From: Aureobasidium sp. EXF-3400
Lineage: Eukaryota > Ascomycota > Dothideomycetes > Dothideales > Saccotheciaceae
Direction: 5' to 3'
Length of the DNA stretch: 64,000 nt
Assembly: GCA_024195585.1 (NCBI GenBank)
Contig: SWBL01000016.1
Coordinates: 209,643 to 273,642, forward strand
Of this stretch, positions 22,301 through 32,264 are shown piece by piece (the stretch's first letter is position 1; every line of letters begins with the position of its first letter). A model generated the notes under the pieces. It was not told where the DNA came from and did no database searches. It was given only the letters and a program-made list of their open reading frames with translations. The translations under genes were made by a program, and so were the position numbers.

Positions 22301-22957
22301 TTAGCCTTGTATGATCGGGCAGATACTCTCAATGGTCAACTGGATAGGCCTGGATTGCTCTAGTGATGTGAATTGGACTGGAACCTCGAGCGCGGCAGAT
22401 GTCGTAAAGGTGGTTGAATCGAGAGCAGAGGTTCCACGAGCAAAAAGCTGAGTGCTTGTTAGTATACTGGACCTCAAAATCAAGATCGGATGGAACACGA
22501 ACAGAAAATTCCAAATCGCGGTGTTCGTTTACGTCGCGGAAGCTGCCGTCAATGACCACGCCTTGAGCGTCTAGATACTTTGCACGAGTGCTCATCAGTC
22601 CTCCCCAACACGCAGCAAAGTAATTGGCAGGTTGCAAAACGAAAACAACGGAGTCCTTCTTGACAGCGTCGGCAGAATGTTGTGATGGCTTAGGTGCGCT
22701 CTTGTCATCTGCATCAACCATCTTTACGGGGAAAACTGGACCAGAGATCTTTCTTGTACTTGCTTGTTGGTACGGGGAGAACATTTTGAGGCCATGCAGG
22801 TACCCGCCGTGTCTGATGTTCAATTTGACGAGTGCATCGCCGATCTGGATCATGATAGGACATGCGAGAGCGTTGTGGAGCAAGCCGCGGCAAGACTGAC
22901 ATCGCAGGAAGTAAAACGCTTGAGCGCATTGAATACAGAGGTGTGTACCGCAGACAT
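22301..22957 (-). CDS. RraA-like (HMG/CHA aldolase family) protein, apparently truncated
   Basis: Exons 22957-22901, 22844-22503 and 22447-22301 give 181 residues. The first intron has GTCAGT...CCAG; the second has GTTCGT...TACTAAC...TCAG with a perfect branch point. Splicing restores FTSCD-IGDALVKLNIRHGGYL and LEFS-LFARGTSALDSTTF, both typical of the fungal RraA/4-hydroxy-4-methyl-2-oxoglutarate aldolase family. The active-site region CWGGLMSTRAKYLDAQGVV followed by DGSFRD is intact. These enzymes split pyruvate-yielding aldols or decarboxylate oxaloacetate with a divalent metal. The normal final strands (V.PGD.I.GD.DGVV.IP) are missing: the frame ends soon after ALEVPVQFTS. The gene may be a 3'-truncated pseudogene. 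Confidence 0.7.
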
Positions 22958-24933
22958 CTTGACAACAGTGTGTTGACCTCACTTGATCAATCGCATCCAA
23001 AGAGACCAGAGATCATCCTGGGTCTTGTTGTTCGCAGTCATCGTCATCATTTTCTACCGAGCTATGCAGATTATCGCAGTAGAAATGCACCGGAACGCTC
23101 CGCGAAGTTTCCCAGCATACCACCAGATGATGCTCATGAGTGCTAGGCTCATCCGCCTCGGCATCAAGGACATCAATCCTAGAAACGCCGAGGCCAATTC
23201 AGTATCCATGATTCAAGTCCTTCTACTCCCCGATCTATCGCGCGCGCTCCCACACATTCAGCAGACGTCAAAAACAGCCTCTGGCTGCTGAACCTGCCTT
23301 GCGTCACGATTGGGAGTTGCCCTAGCTCATCATACCAAAACTCAGAAAAGGTGGTAGGGATTCCCAAATTTGTGACTGCTGGTAGTAAGAGTATCCGGGC
23401 GACAGTCGACTATGAAGGCGTGTTGGACGAAGTCCAAGCAGCTGGTACGATGAATCTGAGCATCTCTTGCGGCCCATGAGAAGGTCAGTGGGACTGCACC
23501 GAGATTGAGAAAGTTCGTTGAGCAACGCATCGTTGTGTTCTTTCGAGTTAATCATCATGTAGATGAAAAGCTAGCAATAGAGACGCGGCCTTTGCATAAG
23601 AATATGGAACGTTTTCTTTGCAGATGTGAATTTCATCCCTCGCATTAGATGGAATCATATAATCTACAACTACGATGTTTCGAGTTTTGCACACTCTTGG
23701 TAACTGCTCCCGAGATTTGAGTCTCTCACTACTATACTGCTTCTTCACCATTCCATATGGAAATCTCGTCTCTATTTGGATACTACACCACCTAGTCAGA
23801 GTCGTCGAAGTATTATGATGTTATGAACGATCAAAGAAGAAGTCTTTGTAGTCGATGCTAGCGATGCATGCTACTCTTACAACTCTTTTACAAATCATGA
23901 GTCAGGCAAGATATCGCCCAAGAAGCGAACGAACGAACGAGGTCGAGAACGCCGTGACCCCTCTTGATCCTTCGTACAGCACGATTTCATATGGATTTCT
24001 GCACATATGTAAGGTAAACTGGCTTTGATAACGCGGGATGTACCAAAGATCGGCCGATGCATAGACCGGTGGTATTCGGCGGGCGGAAAAAATCAGAGGC
24101 TGGAATCACTTCTGGAGTGACCGCAGATCATTCAATCGTATAGAGTCGCTCTCCAAAGCAAAGGTCTTGGAAGGGGTGGCTGTGTGTCGAAAAAGATAAT
24201 GAGTTAGGAAGAAGTACGTTATATATATCTTGTTGGGAGCCCTTATCTCTCTGCAGACCATGGTTTAGATGAACTGCGTATCCGCTTGACAGCTTAGGTC
24301 AACTCAAAAACATTGAGATCGAGTCATGAAAGCAGGCATAGATCTAGGCTAAGTGCACTCTTCACTTTTCATCACAGCCTAGACTCTAGTGGCAAGTGGT
24401 TCTTTGATCAATGTCTACAGTATTAAAACAAGACACGGCGGCAAGCTTCTGTGTTTTGCTTACTGCTTCTGCGGAACGAGAAGGAGGTCACAAGTTCAAT
24501 ATGACAGGATCGAGGCCAAGACAATCTTGGGAGCAGAGAGTCTATATATTGATACGCTGACCTGATACAGCTGGTCATCGAGTACTTTTCCGAAAAGCGA
24601 GTTCATTGAGATTTCGTAGGAAGGGCCAGATCTTAAGGCCATTGATCATGTCTGCGGAAATACTTCCTGAGGTTTGATCGTATTCAGGGGATTTTGGTGA
24701 TCATAGTCTTTGAACACTCCATGGAGATTTTATACAGATCCGAAGATAGGCAGCTACTAGGTGGCTAGGCTATTTGATCATGCTGCATAAGCAAGTTAGG
24801 AACACACACGTCTATACTCAACATTTGAAATCACGTACTTCAGGCTCTGAATCGAGATCAAAAACGTAATACTTGCATTGGCCTGGAACAGTCCCATTCT
24901 TTCGTTCCTGTCTCGCAATTCCTATTTCTTATC
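22958..24933. other. Gene-less, AT-richer stretch
   Basis: About 2 kb with many short broken frames on both strands. Nothing recognisable, and no tandem repeat or tRNA seen. It includes the promoter side of the RraA-like gene and the 3' side of the small gene at 24934. Confidence 0.4.
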
Positions 24934-25352
24934 TTATAATCCCAAAGGATTTCCCGAATTCTGTTCCTTACCCCCAAACTTCTCATACTCTCCACCTGCA
25001 TCTCCTTTCTTAGGTTGATCTTGTTTCGTAAACCCTGCCATTCTATCTCCGGTTCCTCCTACCAGGTTTCCAACTGGAGAAAGACCTTTTTGTAGGCCCT
25101 TGCCTAGGGGGTCGCCGATGAAAGAGAGGAGACCTTTGATGGGTGTTAGCTGAGTTGTAAGGAAGAGAGGAAAAGGCAGAGATAGGCAGGAAGCAACAGA
25201 TAGGTAAAAGGCTAAGCATGGGTAGAAACACCTTTTTGGTCTTTGGCTCCTAGATCCACTTCATTGATGTTATCGGGAAGGTTCTCTCGTAGGGTTCTGT
25301 TGATCTGGTCGTCGTCTTCTTGAGGTGCTTGAATGTGATCTTTGCCTGACAT
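24934..25352 (-). CDS. Small hydrophilic Gly/Asp/Lys-rich protein, two exons
   Basis: Exons 25352-25232 and 25133-24934 encode 106 residues. The 98 nt intron begins GTGTTT and ends CAAAG; both exons are open and in phase. The protein starts MSGKDHIQAPQEDDDQINRT and continues into a Gly/Leu block (LLSFIGDPLGKGLQKGLSPV then GNLVGGTGDRMAGF). It ends in a charged tail (KKGDAGGEYEKFGGKEQNSG, then NPLGL). It has no signal peptide, membrane span or cysteine. The style resembles small, stress- or conidiation-induced hydrophilic fungal proteins, but I recognise no family and claim no function. The donor is weak, so the exact junction is less certain than the exons. Confidence 0.6.
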
Positions 25353-25795
25353 CTTGTTCGAGTTGTTCTTTGCTTTGGTGGGGTGTTCAAGAATAAGTGT
25401 TTGTGGTTTTAAAGTTGGAATCTTCGAGTATGACGAGTATTCAGTATTGTGAACTAGAGAATATAAGGTTTGATAAGTCTCAGAAAGTGTTCTGCAGTCT
25501 CCAAGAAGGCAGACCGAGCTATTTTATATCCCAAAGGTCATGAGATCTCGAAAGTTTGCACGAGCCATAACACAAAAACGTCATCCTGCACACCAAGACC
25601 CCGCCACAATCTGCAGGGCATGGACGCAGATCGACAGAAACTCCACAAAAATACTCCACAGATGTCCGCATACCACTAGAACAAGTACTTCACCGACTCG
25701 TATACAGAGGAGCCAAAGAACAATCGACCGATTTGATGTTAACATAGTAAATTTTATATACTTGAAGTTCTATTTACAAAAACTCAACTGCATTT
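25353..25795. other. Spacer downstream of the GT71 gene
   Basis: About 440 nt, AT-rich towards 25790 (the GT71 3' side). No gene seen. Confidence 0.4.
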
Positions 25796-27943
25796 TTACT
25801 GTCCAGGTTTCAGAGAACCGTTTTCTCTTGCAGTATCCACGATCATCTGCAACACTTCCTTCTCCTTTTCTGTGAACTCGTACGCTTTGTTACTTTTTAG
25901 AGTTGCCATGTTGTGGCCTCCAATTCTCCACTCTGCAGCTTCGCGAGTTTCTTTGATTTCAGAAAGATAGACGTCCCAAGTACTGACATTGACAAACTTG
26001 TTGTCTTCGAACTTGTCGTCAAGGATCCAGCCGTTGAACCAGAGGGGGCGGTCGTTGAGATCGAGATGGAGGAGTTGGGGTGAGGAGACTGTGTAGAGGG
26101 AGTGAACCTCAGAGTCGCGCTTTGTGTGAGCGTCAATCCCCTGTTCAGGCTCTTTGTGTTCCTCGACCTCGGATGTTGTTTCGTGCTTAGGAGTGGACTG
26201 CGAAGTTGGGGGCTGGTAGTCGTCGATGATTTCTGCTCTGCCTTCTGATAGCTTGTAGTAGACATGCTCGGAAACAACACCCATGTTGCCAACAGCGCCT
26301 TCATTGAACCAGTAGTCGGTATCGCCAGCGAGTTCCCAACCCAGCCAGAAGGTCTCCTTGTCGCCGTAGAACAGGGAGTAAACACCCTTGGCGCCAGTCT
26401 TGGAGTTGTCATCACGGTCAGGACCGTTCATTCGGGTGACAGTCAACATAGCAACAAAGTGACGCCACTTGTCCACGACAAGACAACCAGACTCTTGTTG
26501 CTCGCGACTCTCGCCGGTCCAGTAGCGGGAAGTTTGTGCTTTTCTAGAGATAGGTTTGGGAAGCATGTCCTTGAGCCACTGCTTGCGAGAAGAGGGAGAG
26601 TAAATTCTGTCACGGAAGAATAGAGCGCCAGTTTCGACGTATCCAGGATCCTCGAACAGATCTTCGGGGTTTACGAAGAACAGCGCATCAGCATCGAGAT
26701 AGATGACTTCGCGGAAGCTGGACATGAGCAGAGCGAAAGCCTTGGAAGCCCAGCCCTTGAGCTCCCAACCTTCGTCAGAAACCATCTGACTCAGATCACG
26801 AGTGACGACGCTTGGAATAGATTCGAGCTTCATTCTCCAATCATCGTTGAGATCGTTCTCGCCCAGATACATGATCTCGACAGGAAGGTTGCATCCTAGC
26901 TTGCGGAAAGACATGATCGAGGTGAGAATGAACGGTGCCTGCTTGTCGTTGCCAGAAAGAACGATACCACGGCCACCATTGCGGAAGTGAGAGTGAAGAG
27001 TCATATGATCCGCAAAGTAAGGCGAGGTGTACGGGAACAAGATGTTCGATAGCTTCGCAAGGAAGGCTCTGTATCTCTCGTATGCTCTAACAATATCTCC
27101 ACGCTCCAGGTTCGAGACTTCGGCGAGTTCCTTCTCAGGCGCATTCTCAAGGTAGTTGATGATGTCGTCGCGGACGTAAGTCAACTTTGAATCAGCGACC
27201 ACGTGAAGTGCCTCCCAGGTAGTGAAGAATTTGTTGAAGGCTCTGACCCGGACACCCAGCTCTTTCAGGCGGTCTTGACCGCCGCCCTCGAGTGGCCGAA
27301 GTAGATCGCGAGTGTAAATCTCATCTGGGATCATAGAGAGGACATCTTTGAGAGCCCCACGGAAGGAGTATTTTTCGCCGTTACCGATGTTATGGGCAAC
27401 AAAGGGTGTGGATTGAGTGTGGTGGGATGGAATGACGGCGGGCTCCTCGTCACTGCCTGTCTCTGGCACGTAGTCCGAGCCTTCCTTCATATCAGGCTCT
27501 TTGTCGTCCGTCTGCGAGTCCTTGAGCTTCTCGTACTCGGCTTCTTCGTCTCCCTCAACAAGATCGACAGTGTGTTTCATCTCTTCTTCATTGTCTGATT
27601 TGCTCTCATCTTGATCCTCAGTGGCATCGGTCCATCTGCCACTCTCAGTATCACCGTAACCCCGCGGTGGGGCGTCTTCGGTGACGGGTTTCTCGGTGTG
27701 AGCACCGAAAGTGACTTTGTCGTGGATGGTTGATGGTACCCATGTCGAAGATTCGGGTCCACGTGTTGCAACGATGTAGCATAGTACAATGGCGAGGGAG
27801 ATGGAGAGTATACGAATAACATGAATTCGTCGTCGTGGTTGCTGGAAGAAGTCTGTGTATTTGGAGGGTGAGCCTGGTGTTGCTACAGGTGTTCGAAACC
27901 CTTTGGTGGGTGTGCCGCTCCTGGAGGGCACGTTGATGAACAT
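25796..27943 (-). CDS. Alpha-1,3-mannosyltransferase, Mnn1 family (GT71)
   Basis: A single 715-residue frame. It is a type II Golgi membrane protein: a short basic cytoplasmic tail (to ~residue 41), one membrane anchor (VIRILSISLAIVLCYIVAT) and an acidic Glu/Asp-rich stem of about 150 residues. The catalytic domain begins near residue 320 (RGIVLSGNDKQAPFILTSI, LPVEIMYLGENDLND). The nucleotide-sugar and metal-binding DxD motif lies in EVIYLDADALFF at about residues 411-422. YWTGESREQQESGCLVVDKW is also typical of the family. Members add alpha-1,3-mannose from GDP-mannose to N- and O-glycans of cell-wall mannoproteins. A Ser/Glu insert lies near residue 580. No introns. Confidence 0.92.
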   Translation of the reverse strand: MFINVPSRSGTPTKGFRTPVATPGSPSKYTDFFQQPRRRIHVIRILSISLAIVLCYIVATRGPESSTWVPSTIHDKVTFGAHTEKPVTEDAPPRGYGDTESGRWTDATEDQDESKSDNEEEMKHTVDLVEGDEEAEYEKLKDSQTDDKEPDMKEGSDYVPETGSDEEPAVIPSHHTQSTPFVAHNIGNGEKYSFRGALKDVLSMIPDEIYTRDLLRPLEGGGQDRLKELGVRVRAFNKFFTTWEALHVVADSKLTYVRDDIINYLENAPEKELAEVSNLERGDIVRAYERYRAFLAKLSNILFPYTSPYFADHMTLHSHFRNGGRGIVLSGNDKQAPFILTSIMSFRKLGCNLPVEIMYLGENDLNDDWRMKLESIPSVVTRDLSQMVSDEGWELKGWASKAFALLMSSFREVIYLDADALFFVNPEDLFEDPGYVETGALFFRDRIYSPSSRKQWLKDMLPKPISRKAQTSRYWTGESREQQESGCLVVDKWRHFVAMLTVTRMNGPDRDDNSKTGAKGVYSLFYGDKETFWLGWELAGDTDYWFNEGAVGNMGVVSEHVYYKLSEGRAEIIDDYQPPTSQSTPKHETTSEVEEHKEPEQGIDAHTKRDSEVHSLYTVSSPQLLHLDLNDRPLWFNGWILDDKFEDNKFVNVSTWDVYLSEIKETREAAEWRIGGHNMATLKSNKAYEFTEKEKEVLQMIVDTARENGSLKPGQ

Positions 27944-28113
27944 TTTGGTCAGGTTATGCCAACCTTGGTCTGTGTTTGTGAGAAGAACAGGGGCCTGTGT
28001 ATGCCGAAAGGAAGCCTATGGGCGTGAAAGCGCTCGAGTATGTAAGAGTATAACAAGAAATGAAGGATAACCAAGCATGGGAAAAACATGCAGGCAAAAC
28101 TCCTTTTACAGAG

Positions 28114-28480
28114 CTACGCAGTTGATGCAGCAGCCCATGGCATTACGCCGCTGGAGTTGAAGCCGAGCTTGTCGAAACATTCGTACTGACCGTTGGAATC
28201 GAAAGGCTCAGGGCCAGGCTTTTCGGCAGAGAACAGCTTGAACCCCCTGTGTCAACGGCAACGGTTCAAGACGAGCCCCCAGGAGATCTTGAGATCCTGC
28301 ACGAGACGACGGCTCGCTGTGCCGATAAGGGGGAAGCATCATAGTGTATGTTTGCTGCGGACCTCCAACATTGTTAGCCCATCTCCTCAAGTGGTGTCCA
28401 CTCAATATCGATGTCGCGAGTATGCCTTCCAGACTCTGCCGATAGACACTCCGAAAAACGTCTGACGAGCTTCGAGACAT
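28114..28480 (-). pseudogene. Unrecognised gene with apparent +1 frameshift
   Basis: From an ATG at 28480 a frame reads MSRSSSDVFRSVYRQSLEGI, later QQTYTMMLPPYRHSEPSS and LLGARLEPLPLTQG, then runs into a nonsense end. Shifting by one base at the run of five G (28243-28247) gives a convincing continuation: FKLFSAEKPGPEPFDSNGQY, ECFDKLGFNSSG, VMPWAAASTA and a TAG at 28114. The composition on both sides is protein-like and the switch is at a homopolymer, so this is either a real frameshift or an assembly error. An intron ending in the ACACAG just before the G-run is another possibility. The family is unknown to me. About 119 residues if joined. Confidence 0.45.
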
Positions 28481-29255
28481 GGCAGTTGGACATGACTAGA
28501 GCAATACCAAAGAGGTGATGACCGTTAAGAAGACGTCGACGCTAGAAGCTGAGAAGAAAGCCAATTTCTGCCAAGGCATTCAGGCTCAATTCTCCAGAGT
28601 TCCGTTGCTTGTTCTGGCTTTTTCAAACTCTTTGGGCAATTGGACCCGATGATATGTTCACAGTATCGATATAACACAGATGGAAGGAAAAGCCTTCGTT
28701 GTTGGAGTATGGTCTTATTGACGTTGTCGTTGTCTACAGGAACTCATCTTCCCCAGCCCGACTCCTTCCCCATAACTGTCTTAGCTCGTATACCCTCCCC
28801 GTGTGCTAAATTCTGTAACGCATACGCCTATAAAAATGCATAGTACTTTCGAGAAACAGCATAGTATCCTGTGAGATACCATATCTTCTGGGCTCTCTTT
28901 GGATCCATCTCGAATCTAGAGACTAGCGTGCCTTTCGATAGTGACGATGTCGCTGTATGCTTTCGCAGGGAGGGTAGAAGTTACAAACTTTAGCACATGG
29001 GGAGGATGGATCACGAAAGCGACATGAGGCGATTGAACAGGTATAGAAATGGAATTGATGAAGGGCACGAAGGCGTAAGGTTTGCATAGCAACGTTCAGT
29101 TCAACCAGCCTGGATGACGAAATGTTGATGTCCACGAGGGAATGCACGCCCGTTTTGCAGATGATGATGTGCCGATTATTGAAGTGGGAGAAAAGGACAG
29201 CGCAAGGTGAGAAGTCAGCCCACACAAGCCGGAGCACCATATCCAACGACACTGC
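28481..29255. other. Spacer upstream of the frameshifted gene and downstream of the Pmp3-type gene
   Basis: No supportable gene. An overlapping ATG frame on the minus strand (from about 28493) encodes about 39 residues ending DIDIEWTPLEEMG; I cannot connect it to anything. Confidence 0.35.
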
Positions 29256-30025
29256 TCAGTAGCAACTGAGGCGAGACGATTCCGTTTCTGGTACCAAATC
29301 CGGCGGCTCAGCTGCGATCAACCCTTCCTCTGTGATCCAGCTCATTGAATCTGTTTCGGTGTCTAGCGTCTCAAGCCCTGCCTCTTCAATGTGGATCGCT
29401 ACCGGGGCTTCTTCGACAACTGCTTGTTCAACGCGGTCGGGAGCTGTATAAGAAATCTTTTGGTCCAAAGGATACTGCTGGAGTTGTTGCATGGGCTGGA
29501 GATTGTACTCGGGGAGATCCTGCTTATTCAACGACAAAACCTGCTGTTCAGGTTGCACAGGCTGCCCTGGACAGTTGCCTTTCGAGAAACAATGGCGTTC
29601 CTTGTACTTATAGAATCTCCCATCCGGATACTGGACAAATATCTCGGCGGGACCGTGCCTCTAGTAACGATACCGAGTCTCCTGACGCGAGGGATAGTAG
29701 TAGGTGCCTACTCCGGTTGCTGGAAGCCCAAAGCTTTGTTGAACCACAGCAGCACGACCTCTTCTGACGTCTTCTCTCATCTCTGCAGCGCGTCTGCCAT
29801 CTGGGAAGCGTAGGATGATGTACAAGGCGTGGAGAAATCCGGGTGTCCAACCGAGACAGGTGAGGACGATATTGATGAAAAGGTGGTGATCGCATCCTGT
29901 TCTTTTGAGGACGGATAGGGGAGGTATGAAGAGAGCGACGATTCCAAGACAGAATCCGCCCTGTAGACAGTTAGTCAATCTCAAAGCTATAAATCCACCA
30001 AGACAGAACAAACCCAGAGACCCAT
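29256..30025 (-). CDS. Pmp3/UPF0057 membrane proteolipid with long C-terminal tail
   Basis: Exon 1 is tiny (30025-30014, MGLW), exon 2 starts at 29960 after a 53 nt intron with a GACTAAC branch point. The body FIPPLSVLKRTGCDHHLFIN then LVLT-type GWTPGFLHALYIIL is the two-helix Pmp3 fold (stress-responsive plasma-membrane proteolipid controlling membrane potential and ion leak). Read straight on, the protein stops at 29661 (103 residues). That TAG is the end of a candidate 51 nt intron (29711-29661, GTAGGC...TTACTAG). The same frame stays open for 135 further codons to 29256, and removing the intron gives 221 residues with a Gln-rich, then acidic tail. I favour the long form. Confidence 0.75.
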
Positions 30026-30417
30026 GATGGTAGCTCAGCGAGGTGAAAGCGAGAGGGATAAGGTTACGCAAGGTTTGTGTACAGAGGATAGTGAGGGCGA
30101 TGGGCGAGAAGATTGGATTATGTCGAGGAGGAGATCCAGCTGTTGTGAATGGCCAAAAGGTCGAAAGCTGCATCTCGAGGGCGCCTTCCTCAGTCGTACA
30201 AAGCAGGTGGCGACGATTTGTTCGAGGCAGCAGCGCTTCGGATCACGATTCAACAATCCTTGAGGAAGGCACCTGAGAGTCAAGAACAACCCTGTGGCAA
30301 TATGAATCGGAATATTTTGAGCACAGCATCGAGTGATCGAGACATTTCTCATTCATACATTAGCTATCAACATTCTGCTCTGTATCAACATAGACATAGC
30401 AACGATGGATGGAACCT
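30026..30417. other. Promoter side of the Pmp3-type gene
   Basis: About 390 nt between co-oriented minus-strand genes. No gene seen. Confidence 0.4.
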
Positions 30418-31698
30418 TCATCCGTACCGACTGAACACTTGCGTCCAGTCGACTTGTGGTGCCGGCTCGACTGACCGTACATTCCCGTCTCCTTCTTGTT
30501 TTACAAGCCTGATCTTGGCCCACTCACATTGCATACCCGCTCGCGAAGGCGTGCCTTGCCAATCATTTCTCTCCGCCAACATGCGAAACAACTCGAAAGT
30601 CCTAGGAGCGAAGAATTCAGTTTCTTCAATCTCATACCATCCAAGAAATTCGAATGCTCGACCTTGCTGACCAGGTCGGACTCGAGAGAAAAGGGCAATG
30701 GGTGGGAATTCGCTACTTCCTGTTCCATCACCGGGTGGAGAGAGTACTGTGTCAGACTGCGTGGAGGAAGACGGAGTCGATACAGCAGGCGATGAAGAAG
30801 AGACCTCGACTCTGAGGGAGGCAGCCGAGCCCGCACGACTCCGTAGGTCTATGAGGTCAGACTCCGAATAGACATCGCTCCAACCATCGGATTCGTCGTC
30901 GGGTTGTTCGTGGACTTGGTCAGGATAGGGAAGGTCGTGACCAGGTAGGAGATGGAGGTTTGTCTTGGCGTAGATGACCAGATCACGGTCGCGGTCTCGG
31001 GTGTCAATCTCAAACAAGACGATGAATTTGAGAACATCGCGTGCATACGAACAAGCGTTGAGGGTATGAATGGCATCAAGTTCAAGTCCAAAGCGTGTGG
31101 CGATCTCGGCGAGCGAGACGAGATGTGGCATGTTGTTGTTGGGCTCAGGACGGGTGACCGACGCCCAGCGCGGAGTTGAGATTGAGTGAGGGTTCGACAG
31201 ACCTGCAGGTGGTCTGAAGGAGATATTATGTGGCAGACTGGGCCAGTACATGTGAGAACCTGAGCTGTGCCAAGCATCAGGTACTTCAGTAAGCCTGGGG
31301 TGCATACCGTGCATGGTGGCAGTAGGATATCTCGTGGAGACTCGGGCTTCCAGAGCCGATATCGAGCGCCTAGGGCCTGAGGACCTTCTGGGACGGACGA
31401 ATCGACCTGTAGAGCGGTCGAAGATGGTCACAGGGGCTCTCAACGTCGCCATAGGGGCGGTTGGAATATCTCTGCGCATTGCAGCAATGGGATTGTGGAA
31501 CTGGTGACTAGTTTGGGACCGGTCTGGTAAGAGATGGGTCTGAAACCCACTGTTGGGCTCGTCGGTGTCGATGGAGACGTGTATCGGACTGAAGCTGAGA
31601 GGTTCAGGCACTCTTGTAGCGTGTGCAGTGTTTGCGGTGTCGGCTGGAGTCCAGCTGCGGCGATTGCGGATGTGAGGAGGCACGTATCTTGGGATCAT
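30418..31698 (-). CDS. Conserved-looking fungal protein with N-terminal YVPPHIR motif
   Basis: A 426-residue frame from the first ATG (MIPRYVPPHIRNR). The upstream extension to 31752 has no ATG. The Y-V-P-P-H-[IL]-R motif at the extreme N-terminus recurs in RNA-associated fungal proteins (for example near the start of Ded1-type helicases). Here it is followed by ~150 residues of disordered Ser/Pro/Arg-rich sequence and a helical segment (SLAEIATRFGLELDAIHTLN). After an acidic linker comes a C-terminal block FSRVRPGQQGRAFEFLGWYE and RTFELFRMLAERN. No enzyme motif. I do not know the function; an RNA- or ribonucleoprotein-related role is only a guess from the motif. Confidence 0.7.
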   Translation of the reverse strand: MIPRYVPPHIRNRRSWTPADTANTAHATRVPEPLSFSPIHVSIDTDEPNSGFQTHLLPDRSQTSHQFHNPIAAMRRDIPTAPMATLRAPVTIFDRSTGRFVRPRRSSGPRRSISALEARVSTRYPTATMHGMHPRLTEVPDAWHSSGSHMYWPSLPHNISFRPPAGLSNPHSISTPRWASVTRPEPNNNMPHLVSLAEIATRFGLELDAIHTLNACSYARDVLKFIVLFEIDTRDRDRDLVIYAKTNLHLLPGHDLPYPDQVHEQPDDESDGWSDVYSESDLIDLRSRAGSAASLRVEVSSSSPAVSTPSSSTQSDTVLSPPGDGTGSSEFPPIALFSRVRPGQQGRAFEFLGWYEIEETEFFAPRTFELFRMLAERNDWQGTPSRAGMQCEWAKIRLVKQEGDGNVRSVEPAPQVDWTQVFSRYG

Positions 31699-32264
31699 AG
31701 TGGATGAAGAGGAGAAGGAAACGATGGAACTCAGCTCTGCGGTTTTGTTCAACTCTCAGGTGGTACCAGCTTCATGGCGATGGCGATAGAACAAGAAATA
31801 CGTGTAGGCATGGTTGGCTTCACAGTGCATCAACAGAAGACGGCTGCGTGGACCTTCGTGGCTATGCTTACTGACCCTACGCAAATCCCATGACTGAGTA
31901 TCATGAACATACACATATCAATGTTGGATTTAGAGAAAGCCTGGTGACTTGAGTCAAGATATGATGAAGAGTTTAGTGCAGAGTTAGGAGTAGCGGAAGA
32001 TTGTGGCGAAGAGCACGAGCAGGCTAAACCTTGCTGCAAGTATGGTAAGGCTTGTGATATAGGTCCGAATTTCAGGGACGTATCATTCTCGAGAATGTGT
32101 ATGAGTTGATGCAGTGTGTACAACGCAGGTCGAGATAAAGCAGGAACGAGGTCAAGGGCTGGCGCAAACATCCCAATTGGGTTAGCGCCATCTGCCGTCA
32201 TAGTCCGAGGGTCGCGACTTTTGGTTGCACTCGACAGTCTTCAAGAAACCAACCAACATTCATC
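31699..32264. promoter_or_regulatory. Divergent promoter region
   Basis: About 565 nt between the diverging YVPPH-motif gene and the cyclophilin gene. It presumably drives both. No gene or clear TATA box seen. Confidence 0.4.

Noticed and set aside
22329..23000. Unspliced 223-codon frame as the RraA-like protein
   Set aside because: Removing two introns restores family motifs across both junctions (FTSCD-IGDAL, EFS-LFARGTS), so the unspliced frame is not the product.
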